Source: Pseudomonas sp. 31-12 (GTDB taxonomy: Bacteria > Pseudomonadota > Gammaproteobacteria > Pseudomonadales > Pseudomonadaceae). Taken from it: a stretch of 64,000 nucleotides of DNA. Of the stretch, positions 26,407-35,072 are shown in pieces. The notes under the pieces were generated by a model. The model ran no database searches. It worked only from the letters and a program-made list of their open reading frames with translations, and had not been told where the DNA came from. How positions within the stretch are numbered: the stretch's first letter is position 1; every line of letters begins with the position of its first letter. The translations under genes were made by a program, and so were the position numbers. The stretch spans positions 5,332,001 through 5,396,000 of the forward strand of contig NZ_CP029482.1 of the NCBI RefSeq assembly GCF_003151075.1, written 5' to 3'.

Positions 26407-27876
26407 TCAATCGATCGAACGAGGCAACTGCAACGTCACCCGCAACCCGCCCTCACGCAGATTCTGCAGGCTGACCTCACCGCCATGGCTATGGGCAATG
26501 TTGCGCGCAATCCCCAACCCCAAGCCATAACCCTGCTGCTGCCCGGCCAGGCGGAAATGCGGTTCGAACACCTGCTCCATCCGTTGCTCCGGCACGCCCG
26601 GCCCTTCGTCATCGACGTGCAGGATGAAAGCGCTCTCGTCGTCATCGATGTGCAAATGCGCGTTCTGCCCATACTTCAGCGCGTTGTCGATCAGGTTGCC
26701 AATGCAACGCTTGAGCGCCAGCGGTTTGCCCGGATACGCCGCCAGCGCCCGGCCCTGTTGAGTCACGCGCCCATTGCCGTTGGGCGCCAGGTACGGTTCC
26801 ACCAGGCAATCGAGCACATGGTTGAGGTCCACCGGTTCGATGTTTTCGTGGATGTCGGTGTCTTTCACGCATTGCAGCGCGCCTTTGACCAACAGCTCCA
26901 GTTCATCCAGATCGCGGCCGAACTTGGCTTGCAGCTGTTCGTCTTCAAGCAATTCGACCCGCAGTCGCAAGCGGGTAATCGGCGTGCGCAGGTCATGGGA
27001 AATCGCGCTGAACAACTGGCTGCGTTCGGTCAGGTAGCGGCTGATGCGCTCGCGCATTGCGTTGAACGCGCGGCCCACTTCCACCACTTCACTGCCGCCG
27101 CCCTCTGCCACCGGCTCGACTTCGGCACCGAGGGACATGTCCCGCGCTGCTCGCGCCAGACGCTTGAGCGGACGACTTTGCCAGTGCACCAGCAAGCCAA
27201 TGAACAACAGCAAGAAGCCGCTGGTGAGGACGATGAACCAGACTTGCTGCGCTGGCAGGCCTTGCTCTTCAAGACTGGTGTAGGGCTCGGGCAGCAAGGA
27301 TGCGATGTACAGCCACTCGCCCGGCGCCATCTGAATTTGCGTGACCAGCACCGGCGGGTTCACCGGTTCCAGCGTGAGCGCGTAATGCGCCCAGGAGCGC
27401 GGCAATTCATCGAGCTTCAGCCCGCTGTTGAAGATCCGCAGGTCTTCGGGGCTGACGAAGGTTACAGAGATATCCGTGTCTTGGCCGAGGGACTCGCGCA
27501 ACACCTGGTCCACAGCCTTGAGCACGGCTTCCTTGCGCGGGGTGATCGGCAGCACTTCCATGCCCAAGGGCTTGTCGTTAAGGGTCACCACGAACCGGGT
27601 GCCGCCCATGCTGCGCAATTGGTCGAGTACCAATGGCCGAAACGCGACCGGCAGCGAGCGGAAATAACTGACGCTGGCGGTCATCGAATGCGCCAGGCTG
27701 CGGGCGCTGGTGACCAGGCCTTCGAGCTGGGTGGCGCGCAGTTGCGAGACCCAGATCACGCTCGACAACGCCTGTGCGAACAGCACCGCCAGCAGGGTCA
27801 GCAGCAACATGCGCCCGAGCAGCGAACGTGGCATCGGCACGCGGGCAGCGAGAGAGCGGAGAAACTCAGTGGCCAT
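26407..27876 (-). CDS. gtrS: GtrS sensor histidine kinase for glucose metabolism
   Basis: The roughly 489-residue membrane sensor has TM1 at its N-terminus (LLGRMLLLTLLAVLFAQ), a periplasmic domain, TM2 (VWFIVLTSGFLLLFIGLLV), HAMP, and a HisKA box ISHDLRTPITRLRL with the phospho-accepting His. The HATPase boxes are IGNLIDNALKYG and DDEGPGVPE. In P. aeruginosa GtrS senses 2-ketogluconate and 6-phosphogluconate and phosphorylates GltR. The start is uncertain: ATG 27876 overlaps the gltR stop; ATG 27891 or an internal ATG (MPRSLLG) are possible. None has a strong ribosome-binding site. Confidence 0.88.
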   Translation of the reverse strand: MATEFLRSLAARVPMPRSLLGRMLLLTLLAVLFAQALSSVIWVSQLRATQLEGLVTSARSLAHSMTASVSYFRSLPVAFRPLVLDQLRSMGGTRFVVTLNDKPLGMEVLPITPRKEAVLKAVDQVLRESLGQDTDISVTFVSPEDLRIFNSGLKLDELPRSWAHYALTLEPVNPPVLVTQIQMAPGEWLYIASLLPEPYTSLEEQGLPAQQVWFIVLTSGFLLLFIGLLVHWQSRPLKRLARAARDMSLGAEVEPVAEGGGSEVVEVGRAFNAMRERISRYLTERSQLFSAISHDLRTPITRLRLRVELLEDEQLQAKFGRDLDELELLVKGALQCVKDTDIHENIEPVDLNHVLDCLVEPYLAPNGNGRVTQQGRALAAYPGKPLALKRCIGNLIDNALKYGQNAHLHIDDDESAFILHVDDEGPGVPEQRMEQVFEPHFRLAGQQQGYGLGLGIARNIAHSHGGEVSLQNLREGGLRVTLQLPRSID

Positions 27877-28597
27877 TGCTGGCAACCACATTGGCTGCCA
27901 GTTGGTAGCCGCTGCCGCGCACGGTACGAATCAGTCGCGGCGGTTTCTCGGTATCGCGCAGACGCTGGCGCAAACGGCTGACCGCCATGTCGACGATGCG
28001 ATCCAGCGGCATCAAGTCGCGGCCACGTGTAGCGTTGCCGATGGTGTCGCGATCGAGGATTTCCTGGGGGTGATCGAGGAACAGTTTCAGCAGCGCAAAA
28101 TCAGCCCCGGAGAGAATCACTTCTTCGCCGTCGATGTGGAATAACCGGTGACTGACCATGTCCAGCCGCCAGTCATCGAACGCCAGCACTTCACCGCCGG
28201 AACGCTCCTGACCGAACTGGGCGCGACGCAACAAGGCCTTGATACGCGCCTGTAATTCACGGGGGCTGAAGGGTTTGCCGAGGTAGTCATCGGCGCCCAG
28301 TTCCAGGCCGATGACACGGTCGGCTTCGTCGGAGCTGGCGGTGAGCATAATGATCGGCACCTGCGCCTGGCGCGGGTGCTGGCGGATCCAGCGGCAGAGG
28401 CTGAAACCGTCTTCGTCCGGCAGCATCACGTCGAGGATCACCAGATCGCTCGGCGCGTCGTTCATGGCTTGGCGAAAGCCTGCGCCATCGGGCGTGGTAC
28501 GGACCTGGAAACCGGCGCGGGTCAGGTAGGTGTCCAGCAACTCGCGTATCTCTTGATCGTCATCGACCAACAAAATCGACTTGTTGACTGAGCTCAC
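27866..28597 (-). CDS. gltR: GltR response regulator (OmpR family)
   Basis: This 243-residue regulator has a receiver domain with acidic pocket VDDD, phospho-Asp in VILDVMLPDEDGF near residue 54 and Lys in YLGKPFSPREL. The C-terminal winged helix ends LIRTVRGSGYQLAANV. It controls glucose transport and catabolic promoters with GtrS. The start is GTG (MSSVNKSILLVDD) with AAGGA nine bases upstream, overlapped by AACAACAA. The next gene, gtrS, overlaps its 3' end. Confidence 0.92.
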   Translation of the reverse strand: MSSVNKSILLVDDDQEIRELLDTYLTRAGFQVRTTPDGAGFRQAMNDAPSDLVILDVMLPDEDGFSLCRWIRQHPRQAQVPIIMLTASSDEADRVIGLELGADDYLGKPFSPRELQARIKALLRRAQFGQERSGGEVLAFDDWRLDMVSHRLFHIDGEEVILSGADFALLKLFLDHPQEILDRDTIGNATRGRDLMPLDRIVDMAVSRLRQRLRDTEKPPRLIRTVRGSGYQLAANVVASNGH

Positions 28598-28609
28598 GGG
28601 GCCGCGTCC

Positions 28610-28617
28610 TTGTTGTT
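28610..28617 (-). promoter_or_regulatory. Candidate Hfq/Crc site at gltR ribosome-binding site
   Basis: AACAACAA abuts GGA of the gltR ribosome-binding site. Confidence 0.55.
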
Positions 28618-28672
28618 TGAATTGGGCGGATTATGCCTGATGAACCTTGGAAATTTGTTGCCTGTTCTGGCC

Positions 28673-28759
28673 TCATCGCGGGCAAGCCACGCTCCCACAG
28701 GATTATCTACATTCTGAAAATGTGCGCATAACCTTGTGGGAGCGGGCTTGCCCGCGATG
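28673..28759. repeat. REP pair between glk and gltR
   Basis: TCATCGCGGGCAAGCCACGC and GTGGGAGCGGGCTTGCCCGCGATGA face each other. An intermediate hairpin ATTCTGAAAAT lies in the loop. Confidence 0.85.
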
Positions 28760-28773
28760 AAGGCGACTCGGTT

Positions 28774-29724
28774 TCAGGCCTGATCGAGCGCCACACCCGC
28801 ACCCATCAACCCGGAATACGGCGCCGTCACCAGCCACACCGGGATGCCTTTGAAGTAATCGCTCATGCAGCCCTTGTCGGCGAAGCACCGGGCGAAACCG
28901 CTTTCAACGAAGAAATCGGCAAACCGTGGAATCACCCCGCCAACGATGTACACGCCACCGCGCGCACCCGTGGTCAGCACGTTATTGCCGGCGACACGGC
29001 CGAGCCAGCAGCAGAACTGCTCCAGCACTTCCAGTGCAATCGGATCACCCGCCAGACCGGCAGCGGTAATCGACTCCGGGGTATCGAGCACCGGCTCATG
29101 CCCGTCCACCGCACAAATCGCCCGGTAGACCCGCGGCAAACCGCTGCCGCTCAACGCGGTTTCAGCGCTCACATGCCCGATCTCATTGAAGATGTGCTGC
29201 CACAGTTGGGTTTCACGCGGACTGCTCAGAGGCAAATCGACGTGACCACCCTCCCCCGGCAACGCGGCGAAACGGCCTTCGCCCAGGTCCAGCAAGGTGC
29301 CAACGCCCAGGCCCGTACCCGGACCGATCACCACGGCCGGCCGCAACGGTTCCGGCGTGCCTTCGCACACAACGCGAAACTCGTCCGGCTGCAAACGGGT
29401 CATGCCCAGCGCCATGGCCGAGAAATCATTGACCAGCAACAGTTGATCGACCTGCAAGGTCTTGCAAAAACCTTTGCGACTGAGCCGCCAGTGATTGTTA
29501 GTGAACTTGAATTCGTCACCGCTCACCGGGCCGGCGACCGACAGGCACACAGAGCCGATCGAACCCGGCGCCAGGCCAAGCCCGCTCAGGTAGAGGGCAA
29601 TGGCCTCCTCCGGGCTGGCGTGGTCGGCCGTCGCCAACACCTGGATTGCTTCCAGTTGCTGGTTTTTCCACAACGCGAAACGTGCGTTGGTCCCACCGAT
29701 GTCACCGACCAAAGCCAGTTTCAA
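28774..29724 (-). CDS. glk: Glucokinase
   Basis: This 316-residue ROK-unrelated bacterial glucokinase phosphorylates cytosolic glucose to glucose-6-phosphate. It shows the phosphate-1 motif [13 protein letters not shown] (residues 6-18), catalytic Asp in [12 protein letters not shown] near residue 100, GPGTGLGVG near residue 134 and [10 protein letters not shown]. The start is TTG, the only way to reach the conserved [12 protein letters not shown]-terminus. TTG overlaps the edd stop by one base in TTGA-like coupling, so glk translation depends on edd. Confidence 0.92.
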   Translation of the reverse strand: MKLALVGDIGGTNARFALWKNQQLEAIQVLATADHASPEEAIALYLSGLGLAPGSIGSVCLSVAGPVSGDEFKFTNNHWRLSRKGFCKTLQVDQLLLVNDFSAMALGMTRLQPDEFRVVCEGTPEPLRPAVVIGPGTGLGVGTLLDLGEGRFAALPGEGGHVDLPLSSPRETQLWQHIFNEIGHVSAETALSGSGLPRVYRAICAVDGHEPVLDTPESITAAGLAGDPIALEVLEQFCCWLGRVAGNNVLTTGARGGVYIVGGVIPRFADFFVESGFARCFADKGCMSDYFKGIPVWLVTAPYSGLMGAGVALDQA

Positions 29725-31547
29725 TTAAGCGTCTCCAGGGCAGAAGTAAAGGCGCTGGCGCCCTGCTCTGCGGAGCTGAAGGCCATGCGCATGAAACCAA
29801 ACAGTTCGCGACCGCTGCCAATGTTATTGCCCAACAGGCCCTTGGCCGGGGTGCGCGCTGCGAATTCGTCGGCGTCCACCTTAAGCTCCAGGGTGCCTTT
29901 GACGCCATCGACGCGGATGATATCGCCCTCTTGCACTCGCGCAAGAGCACCCCCGACATAAGCTTCGGGGCTGACATGAATCGCCGCCGGGATTTTCCCC
30001 GACGCGCCGGACATGCGCCCGTCCGTCACCAGCGCGACTTTGAAGCCGCGATCCTGCAGCACGCCGAGGAACGGCGTCATCTTGTGCAACTCAGGCATGC
30101 CATTGGAGCGCGGGCCCTGGAAGCGCATCACCGCGACAAAATCTTTCTCCAGCAAACCGGCCTTGAACGCATCGGCCAAATCCTGCTGATCCTGGAACAC
30201 CATTGCTGGAGCTTCGACGATCTGGTTTTCCAGAGCGACAGCGGAAACCTTCATGACGCCGCGACCGAGATTGCCTTCCATCACGCGCAAGCCGCCCTCA
30301 GGCGAGAACGCACGCGCGACCGGACGAAGAATGTTTTCGTCGAGGCTTTCGATCGGGCCTTCGCGCCAGACCAGTTCGCCGTTATCAAGGAACGGTTCCT
30401 TGGTGTAGCGGCTCAGGCCGTGGCCGAGCACCGTGTTGACGTTTTCGTGCAGCAGCCCGGCTTCCAGCAGTTCGCGGATCAGGAACGACATGCCGCCCGC
30501 CGCCTGGAAGTGGTTGATGTCGGCTTTGCCGTTCGGGTAGACGTGGCTCAGGGTCGGCACGACTTCGGAGAGGTCGGCCATGTCCTGCCAGGTCAGTTGA
30601 ATGCCCGCGGCCATGGCGATGGCCGGCATGTGCAGCGTGTGGTTGGTCGAGCCGCCGGTGGCGTGCAGCGCCACGATGGAATTGACCAGCGAGCGCTCGT
30701 CGACGATTTCGCCGATGGGCATGAAGTCGCCGTTCTGCTTGGTCAGGCGCGTGACCTGATGCGCCGCTTCGCGGGTCAAGGCATCGCGCAACGGCGTGTT
30801 CGGGTTGACGAAAGACGCGCCCGGCAAATGCAGGCCCATGACTTCCATCAACAACTGGTTGGTGTTGGCAGTGCCGTAGAAGGTGCAGGTGCCGGGGCTG
30901 TGGTAGGACTTCATTTCCGATTCCAGCAGCTCTTCGCGGCTGGCCTTGCCTTCAGCGTAGCGCTGGCGCACATCGGCTTTCTGCTTGTTGGAAATGCCCG
31001 AGACCATCGGCCCACCCGGGACGAAGATCGTCGGCAAATGACCGAAACGCAGCGCGCCCATCATCAGGCCCGGCACGATCTTGTCGCAGATGCCGAGCAT
31101 CAGCGCGCCATCGAACATGTTGTGGGACAGCGCCACGGCGGTAGACAACGCAATCACTTCGCGGCTCGGCAGGCTCAGCTCCATGCCCGGCTCGCCCTGG
31201 GTCACACCATCGCACATCGCCGGAGTGCCGCCGGCGAACTGGCCGACCGAGCCGATTTCGCGCAGGGCTTTTTTGATCTGTTCAGGAAAGACTTCGTACG
31301 GCTGATGCGCCGAGAGCATGTCGTTATATGACGAAACAATCGCAATGTTGGCGGAGTTCATCATCCGCAGACTGTTTTTGTCTTCGGTGCCGCAACCGGC
31401 CACGCCGTGGGCGAAGTTGGCGCATTGCAGCTTGCCGCGCATCGGACCGTCGCTGGCTGCATCACGAATGAGCGCAAGGTAAGCCTCACGGGTTGCACGG
31501 CTGCGGGCGATAAGCCGTTCGGTGACCTCAATTACGCGGGGATGCAT
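29721..31547 (-). CDS. edd: Phosphogluconate dehydratase
   Basis: This 608-residue Fe-S dehydratase of the IlvD/Edd family converts 6-phosphogluconate to KDPG, the committed Entner-Doudoroff step. Cluster and substrate motifs include [53 protein letters not shown] and [17 protein letters not shown]. The ATG at 31547 ([13 protein letters not shown]) follows GGAG. First gene of edd-glk-gltR-gtrS, divergent from gap across a HexR operator. Confidence 0.95.
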   Translation of the reverse strand: MHPRVIEVTERLIARSRATREAYLALIRDAASDGPMRGKLQCANFAHGVAGCGTEDKNSLRMMNSANIAIVSSYNDMLSAHQPYEVFPEQIKKALREIGSVGQFAGGTPAMCDGVTQGEPGMELSLPSREVIALSTAVALSHNMFDGALMLGICDKIVPGLMMGALRFGHLPTIFVPGGPMVSGISNKQKADVRQRYAEGKASREELLESEMKSYHSPGTCTFYGTANTNQLLMEVMGLHLPGASFVNPNTPLRDALTREAAHQVTRLTKQNGDFMPIGEIVDERSLVNSIVALHATGGSTNHTLHMPAIAMAAGIQLTWQDMADLSEVVPTLSHVYPNGKADINHFQAAGGMSFLIRELLEAGLLHENVNTVLGHGLSRYTKEPFLDNGELVWREGPIESLDENILRPVARAFSPEGGLRVMEGNLGRGVMKVSAVALENQIVEAPAMVFQDQQDLADAFKAGLLEKDFVAVMRFQGPRSNGMPELHKMTPFLGVLQDRGFKVALVTDGRMSGASGKIPAAIHVSPEAYVGGALARVQEGDIIRVDGVKGTLELKVDADEFAARTPAKGLLGNNIGSGRELFGFMRMAFSSAEQGASAFTSALETLN

Positions 31548-31667
31548 GTGTAGAACTCCAGGCTAACGGATGTGGCGACCTGATTGTCTATGCTGAGCAA
31601 GAGCCGGTGTCGATGGGATGACAGACGGTTTTCTTGATCGGTCGGACCAGTTGATTCAGGTCACTCG

Positions 31668-31682
31668 TTGTAGATTGAACAA
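31668..31682. promoter_or_regulatory. HexR operator in the edd-gap intergenic region
   Basis: TTGT-agattga-ACAA is an exact match to the TTGT-N7/8-ACAA HexR consensus reported for P. putida. It sits between the divergent edd and gap genes, both known HexR targets. Confidence 0.85.
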
Positions 31683-31739
31683 AATATTGCCATTAAAAAG
31701 GCTTGTTTTCTATTTTTATGCGAATAATCTTGTAATTCC

Positions 31740-31749
31740 AACAACAAAA
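31740..31749 (+). promoter_or_regulatory. Candidate Hfq/Crc site before gap
   Basis: AACAACAAAA lies about 20 bases upstream of the gap start codon and matches AANAANAA. Confidence 0.5.
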
Positions 31750-31767
31750 CGACGGCGGCCCTGTTAA

Positions 31768-32769
31768 ATGACTCTTCGAATCGCAATCAATGGTTTTGGC
31801 CGAATTGGCCGCAACGTCCTGCGCGCACTGTATACCCAAGGCTATCGCCAGGACTTGCAGATCGTTGCCATCAATGACCTGGGCGATAGCGCGATGAACG
31901 CTCATCTGCTCAAGTACGACACTGTTCACGGCACGTTCGACGCCGATGTCCAGCACGATCAGGAAAGCCTGACCGTCAACGGCGACCGTATTGCAGTCAG
32001 CGCCATTCGCAACCCGGCCGAGCTGCCTTGGGCCGCGGAAAAAATCGATGTTGTGTTTGAATGCACCGGTTTGTTCACCGACCGTGCCAAAGCCGCCGCG
32101 CATATTACGGCCGGCGCGCGCAAAGTGATCATCTCGGCCCCGGCAAAAGGCGCCGACGCCACCGTGGTGTACGGAGTCAACCACGACATTCTGCGCCAAT
32201 CGCACCAGATCATTTCCAACGCGTCTTGCACCACCAACTGCCTGGCCCCGGTGGCTCAGGTGCTTCACCGCGAGCTGGGCATCGAAAGCGGTCTGATGAC
32301 CACGATCCACGCCTACACCAACGACCAGAACCTGACCGACGTCTACCACACCGACCCTTACCGCGCCCGTTCGGCCACCCAGAACATGATCCCGAGCAAG
32401 ACCGGGGCGGCGGAAGCGGTCGGCCTGGTGCTGCCGGAACTGGCGGGCAAACTGACCGGCATGGCCGTGCGAGTTCCAGTGATCAACGTATCGCTGGTGG
32501 ACCTGACCGTGCAGCTCAAGCGCGAAGCGTCGGCCGATGAAGTCAACGCGCTGCTCAAAGAAGCCAGCCAACACTCGAAGATTCTCGGCTACAACACCTT
32601 GCCGCTGGTCTCCAGCGACTTCAACCACAACCCGCTGTCGTCGATCTTCGACGCCAACCACACCAAGTCCAGCGGCAAGCTGCTCAAGGTACTGGCCTGG
32701 TACGACAACGAATGGGGCTTCTCCAACCGCATGCTCGATAACTGCCTGGCGCTGTGCAACGCCGAATAA
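31768..32769 (+). CDS. gap: Glyceraldehyde-3-phosphate dehydrogenase, type I
   Basis: This 333-residue enzyme oxidises glyceraldehyde-3-phosphate from the Eda reaction. The NAD fold [16 protein letters not shown] is at residues 5-20. The active-site block [12 protein letters not shown] has the catalytic Cys near residue 154, and [12 protein letters not shown] lies near the C-terminus. The ATG start gives the classical [14 protein letters not shown]. No good ribosome-binding site is seen close to the ATG, and the leader carries an AACAACAAAA motif. Corresponds to gap-1/gapA, the HexR-controlled paralogue of Pseudomonas. Confidence 0.94.
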   Translation: MTLRIAINGFGRIGRNVLRALYTQGYRQDLQIVAINDLGDSAMNAHLLKYDTVHGTFDADVQHDQESLTVNGDRIAVSAIRNPAELPWAAEKIDVVFECTGLFTDRAKAAAHITAGARKVIISAPAKGADATVVYGVNHDILRQSHQIISNASCTTNCLAPVAQVLHRELGIESGLMTTIHAYTNDQNLTDVYHTDPYRARSATQNMIPSKTGAAEAVGLVLPELAGKLTGMAVRVPVINVSLVDLTVQLKREASADEVNALLKEASQHSKILGYNTLPLVSSDFNHNPLSSIFDANHTKSSGKLLKVLAWYDNEWGFSNRMLDNCLALCNAE

Positions 32770-32785
32770 CCGTGGAGCAACACCG

Positions 32786-33250
32786 ATGATCGGTATCAGC
32801 TTCACGCAAAAGACCATGGCGGCGCGCAAGCGTATCGCCCTGGTCGCCCATGACCACTGCAAGGTGTTTTTGCTGGACTGGGCCGAGCGCCAGAAAGACA
32901 AGCTCGCGCAACATGAACTGGTCGCCACCGGCACCACGGGTTTGTTATTGCAACAACGCCTGGATCTGCCGGTGGAAAGCATGATCAGCGGCCCTTTGGG
33001 CGGCGACCAGCAACTCGGTGCGCGCATCGCCGAGCAGCGGGTCGACATGCTGGTGTTCTTCTGGGACCCGTTCGAACCACAACCGCATGACCCGGACATC
33101 AAGGCGTTACTGCGGGTCGCGGCGGTCTGGAACATTCCGGTTGCCTGCAACGAATGCAGCGCCGACTACCTGCTCAGCAGTCCGATGATGGAACAGGCGC
33201 ACGAACACCGCATCCCCGATTACGCGACCTATCTGCTGGGTCGAGCGTAG
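32786..33250 (+). CDS. mgsA: Methylglyoxal synthase
   Basis: The 154-residue protein converts dihydroxyacetone phosphate to methylglyoxal and phosphate, relieving triose-phosphate overload. Motifs: IALVAHDHCK near the N-terminus, TGTTG phosphate loop, SGPLGGDQQLGARI with the catalytic Asp, and FFWDPFEPQPHDPDIKALLR. ATG at 32786 follows GGAG at nine bases; longer in-frame starts lie inside gap. Sixteen bases after gap, so a shared transcript is likely and makes physiological sense. Confidence 0.92.
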   Translation: MIGISFTQKTMAARKRIALVAHDHCKVFLLDWAERQKDKLAQHELVATGTTGLLLQQRLDLPVESMISGPLGGDQQLGARIAEQRVDMLVFFWDPFEPQPHDPDIKALLRVAAVWNIPVACNECSADYLLSSPMMEQAHEHRIPDYATYLLGRA

Positions 33251-33276
33251 TCCCTCACAAATCAGCACTTGACCAC

Positions 33277-33309
33277 TCGAGCGGATGATAAGCATTATCA
33301 TTCGCTCGA
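33277..33309. promoter_or_regulatory. Fur box inside a 33-bp palindrome before the ECF sigma gene
   Basis: TCGAGCG-g-ATGATAA-gca-TTATCAT-t-CGCTCGA is palindromic apart from the unpaired centre and one g/t pair. The inner ATGATAAgcaTTATCAT fits the Fur consensus (GATAATGATAATCATTATC). It lies 18 bases before the sigma factor's start, so Fe-Fur repression is expected. Confidence 0.8.
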
Positions 33310-33327
33310 AATGGATCAGGTCCTCCC

Positions 33328-33846
33328 GTGAGTCAATCTCGCTTCAATCACGTCTTCATCGCCCAGCGAGTCTCTCTGCTGCGCACGCTGGAGCGGATGG
33401 TCAACAATCACAGCACCGCCGAAGACCTCTTGCAGGAGACCTACCTGCGAGTGACCCGGGCGCTCAGTGAACGGGCCATCGATCACCTTGAACCCTTCGT
33501 TTTCCAGACCGCTCGCAACCTGGCGCTGGACCATTTGCGTGCGCGGCGCATTCAGTCGCGCACGATGCTCGACGACGTGCCACTGGACGTGGTGGAAAGC
33601 GTCGCTGCCCCCGCCAGCAGCGCCGAGGATGCTGCCCATGCCGAACAATTGCTGGAGCGTTTGAACGTGAGCCTCAGTGAACTCAGCCATCGTCAGCAGC
33701 AGATTTTCATCCTCAGCAGGCTGCACGGGCACAGTTATCTGGAGATCGCCGAAAAGCTCAACGTCTCATTGAGCACCGTGCAGAAAGAACTGAAGCTGAT
33801 CATGGCGATCTGCATCGGCGTCGCTGAACGGTTAAACGGGGACTGA
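33328..33846 (+). CDS. hxuI: ECF sigma factor of the iron-starvation (FecI/HxuI) group
   Basis: This 172-residue sigma factor has region 2 (LLRTLERMVNNHSTAEDLLQETYLRVTRAL, residues 12-42) and region 4 (LSELSHRQQQIFILSRLHGHSYLEIAEKL, about 110-140). With the FecR-like gene and TonB-dependent haem receptor behind it, it forms a cell-surface signalling set. Order and content match HxuI-HxuR-HxuA of P. aeruginosa, hence the symbol. The start is GTG (MSQSRFNHVF). A Fur box precedes it. Its likely targets are the two identical promoters before hxuA and the haem oxygenase. Confidence 0.82.
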   Translation: MSQSRFNHVFIAQRVSLLRTLERMVNNHSTAEDLLQETYLRVTRALSERAIDHLEPFVFQTARNLALDHLRARRIQSRTMLDDVPLDVVESVAAPASSAEDAAHAEQLLERLNVSLSELSHRQQQIFILSRLHGHSYLEIAEKLNVSLSTVQKELKLIMAICIGVAERLNGD

Positions 33847-33969
33847 GTCTGTAGGTTTATTCTCTACCTGCCGGGATCGCCTGCGCTGACCTTCAGGCTT
33901 TGCTACCCTTGCCCACTTTCAAGCTTCACTCATAAAACAGCCGTGCACAGACACTGCCGAGGAAACACC

Positions 33970-34950
33970 GTGACGGACACGCTTCCAGTGCCTCCCCCCG
34001 CCCCCCCTCCGCCCTCCCCGGCGCGGGACGCCGCAAGCGCGATGGACCAGGCTCTGGACTGGCTGATCGTGCTGGGCAGTCCGAACGAGGAACAGGCCCG
34101 ACAGTTCCATACCTGGCTGGCCGCCGACCCGTTGCATGCCGAAGCGTTCGCCAAGGCCCAGGCAATCTGGGATGGCCCGCAAGTGGTGCAATGCGCACAA
34201 AGCCTCGCCGACCGCCCGCCGAAAGTGACTGTGCTGTCGCGCCTGCGCCCGCACTGGAAACCGCTGGCCACCGCCGCCGTGTTGATCCTCGGCCTGTTCA
34301 GCTTCAGCAACCTGCCGATGCGTCTCCAGGCCGATCACTTGACCGTGGTCGGTGAACGCCAGCGTCTGCAACTGGAGGACGGCTCGAAAGTCCTGCTCAA
34401 TACCAACTCGGCGTTCTCCAGCACCATCAACGATCAGCAACGCGTGGCCCGGCTGTATCAGGGCGAGGCGTTTTTCGAGGTGCCGGCCAATCGCGGCCAG
34501 CCACTGGAAATCGATGCCGGACCGGTCAAGGCCAGTGTGCGCGACACCGCGTTTGCCGTGCGTTATCTGGACGGCGTGGCACAGGTTCGGGTGCAGCGTG
34601 GCGATGTCGACTTGCGAGCGACCCGCGACGATGCACGAATTCGCTTGTCCGCCGGAGAAAGCGTGCGCATCGGCCCCAACGGTTTCGACCGCCCGGCCAA
34701 GCTCGATGCCGCCACCGATTTGGCGTGGGTCCAGGGCCGACTGGTGTTCGAGAACTGCCCGCTGAACCAGGTGCTGGCGGAGCTGCGTCGCTATTATCCG
34801 GGCTGGATTATCAACAACAACGAGCAGTTGGCCGACGTCGCCGTGACCGGCAATTACCGGCTCGACCAGCCGCTGGACGTGGTCCGCTCCCTCGCTCACA
34901 TCACCTCGGCACGCCTGCAGGAATTCCCCGCCTTGGTCATCCTAAACTAA
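33970..34950 (+). CDS. hxuR: FecR-type anti-sigma factor (HxuR)
   Basis: The 326-residue inner-membrane sensor has an N-terminal cytosolic DUF4880-like anti-sigma domain (MDQALDWLIVLGSPNEEQARQF, about 25-75). One membrane span follows (PLATAAVLILGLFSFSNL, about 96-113), then a periplasmic FecR domain (DGSKVLLNTNSAFSS onward) and a C-terminal STN-like segment that would contact the receptor. GTG at 33970 follows AGGAAA. Unusually, the N-terminus is proline-rich (PVPPPAPPPPSP). It transmits the haem-loaded receptor signal to HxuI. Confidence 0.82.
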   Translation: MTDTLPVPPPAPPPPSPARDAASAMDQALDWLIVLGSPNEEQARQFHTWLAADPLHAEAFAKAQAIWDGPQVVQCAQSLADRPPKVTVLSRLRPHWKPLATAAVLILGLFSFSNLPMRLQADHLTVVGERQRLQLEDGSKVLLNTNSAFSSTINDQQRVARLYQGEAFFEVPANRGQPLEIDAGPVKASVRDTAFAVRYLDGVAQVRVQRGDVDLRATRDDARIRLSAGESVRIGPNGFDRPAKLDAATDLAWVQGRLVFENCPLNQVLAELRRYYPGWIINNNEQLADVAVTGNYRLDQPLDVVRSLAHITSARLQEFPALVILN

Positions 34951-34961
34951 ATGAGAATTAT

Positions 34962-34996
34962 TTTTACTCGATAGCGAAAGCTCGTTCGTCTCGTTA
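34962..34996 (+). promoter_or_regulatory. Predicted HxuI-dependent promoter of hxuA
   Basis: TTTTACT-N16-TTCGTCTCGTTA. The identical pair of elements with identical spacing occurs before the haem oxygenase gene (37714-37748). CGTCT is a usual ECF -10 core. Confidence 0.7.
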
Positions 34997-35072
34997 TAGC
35001 CAATGCAATTGATTCGCATCTCGACATGCCAATCAGCACCTATAAAGATTCGTGCGACACGGAGCGCTATCG

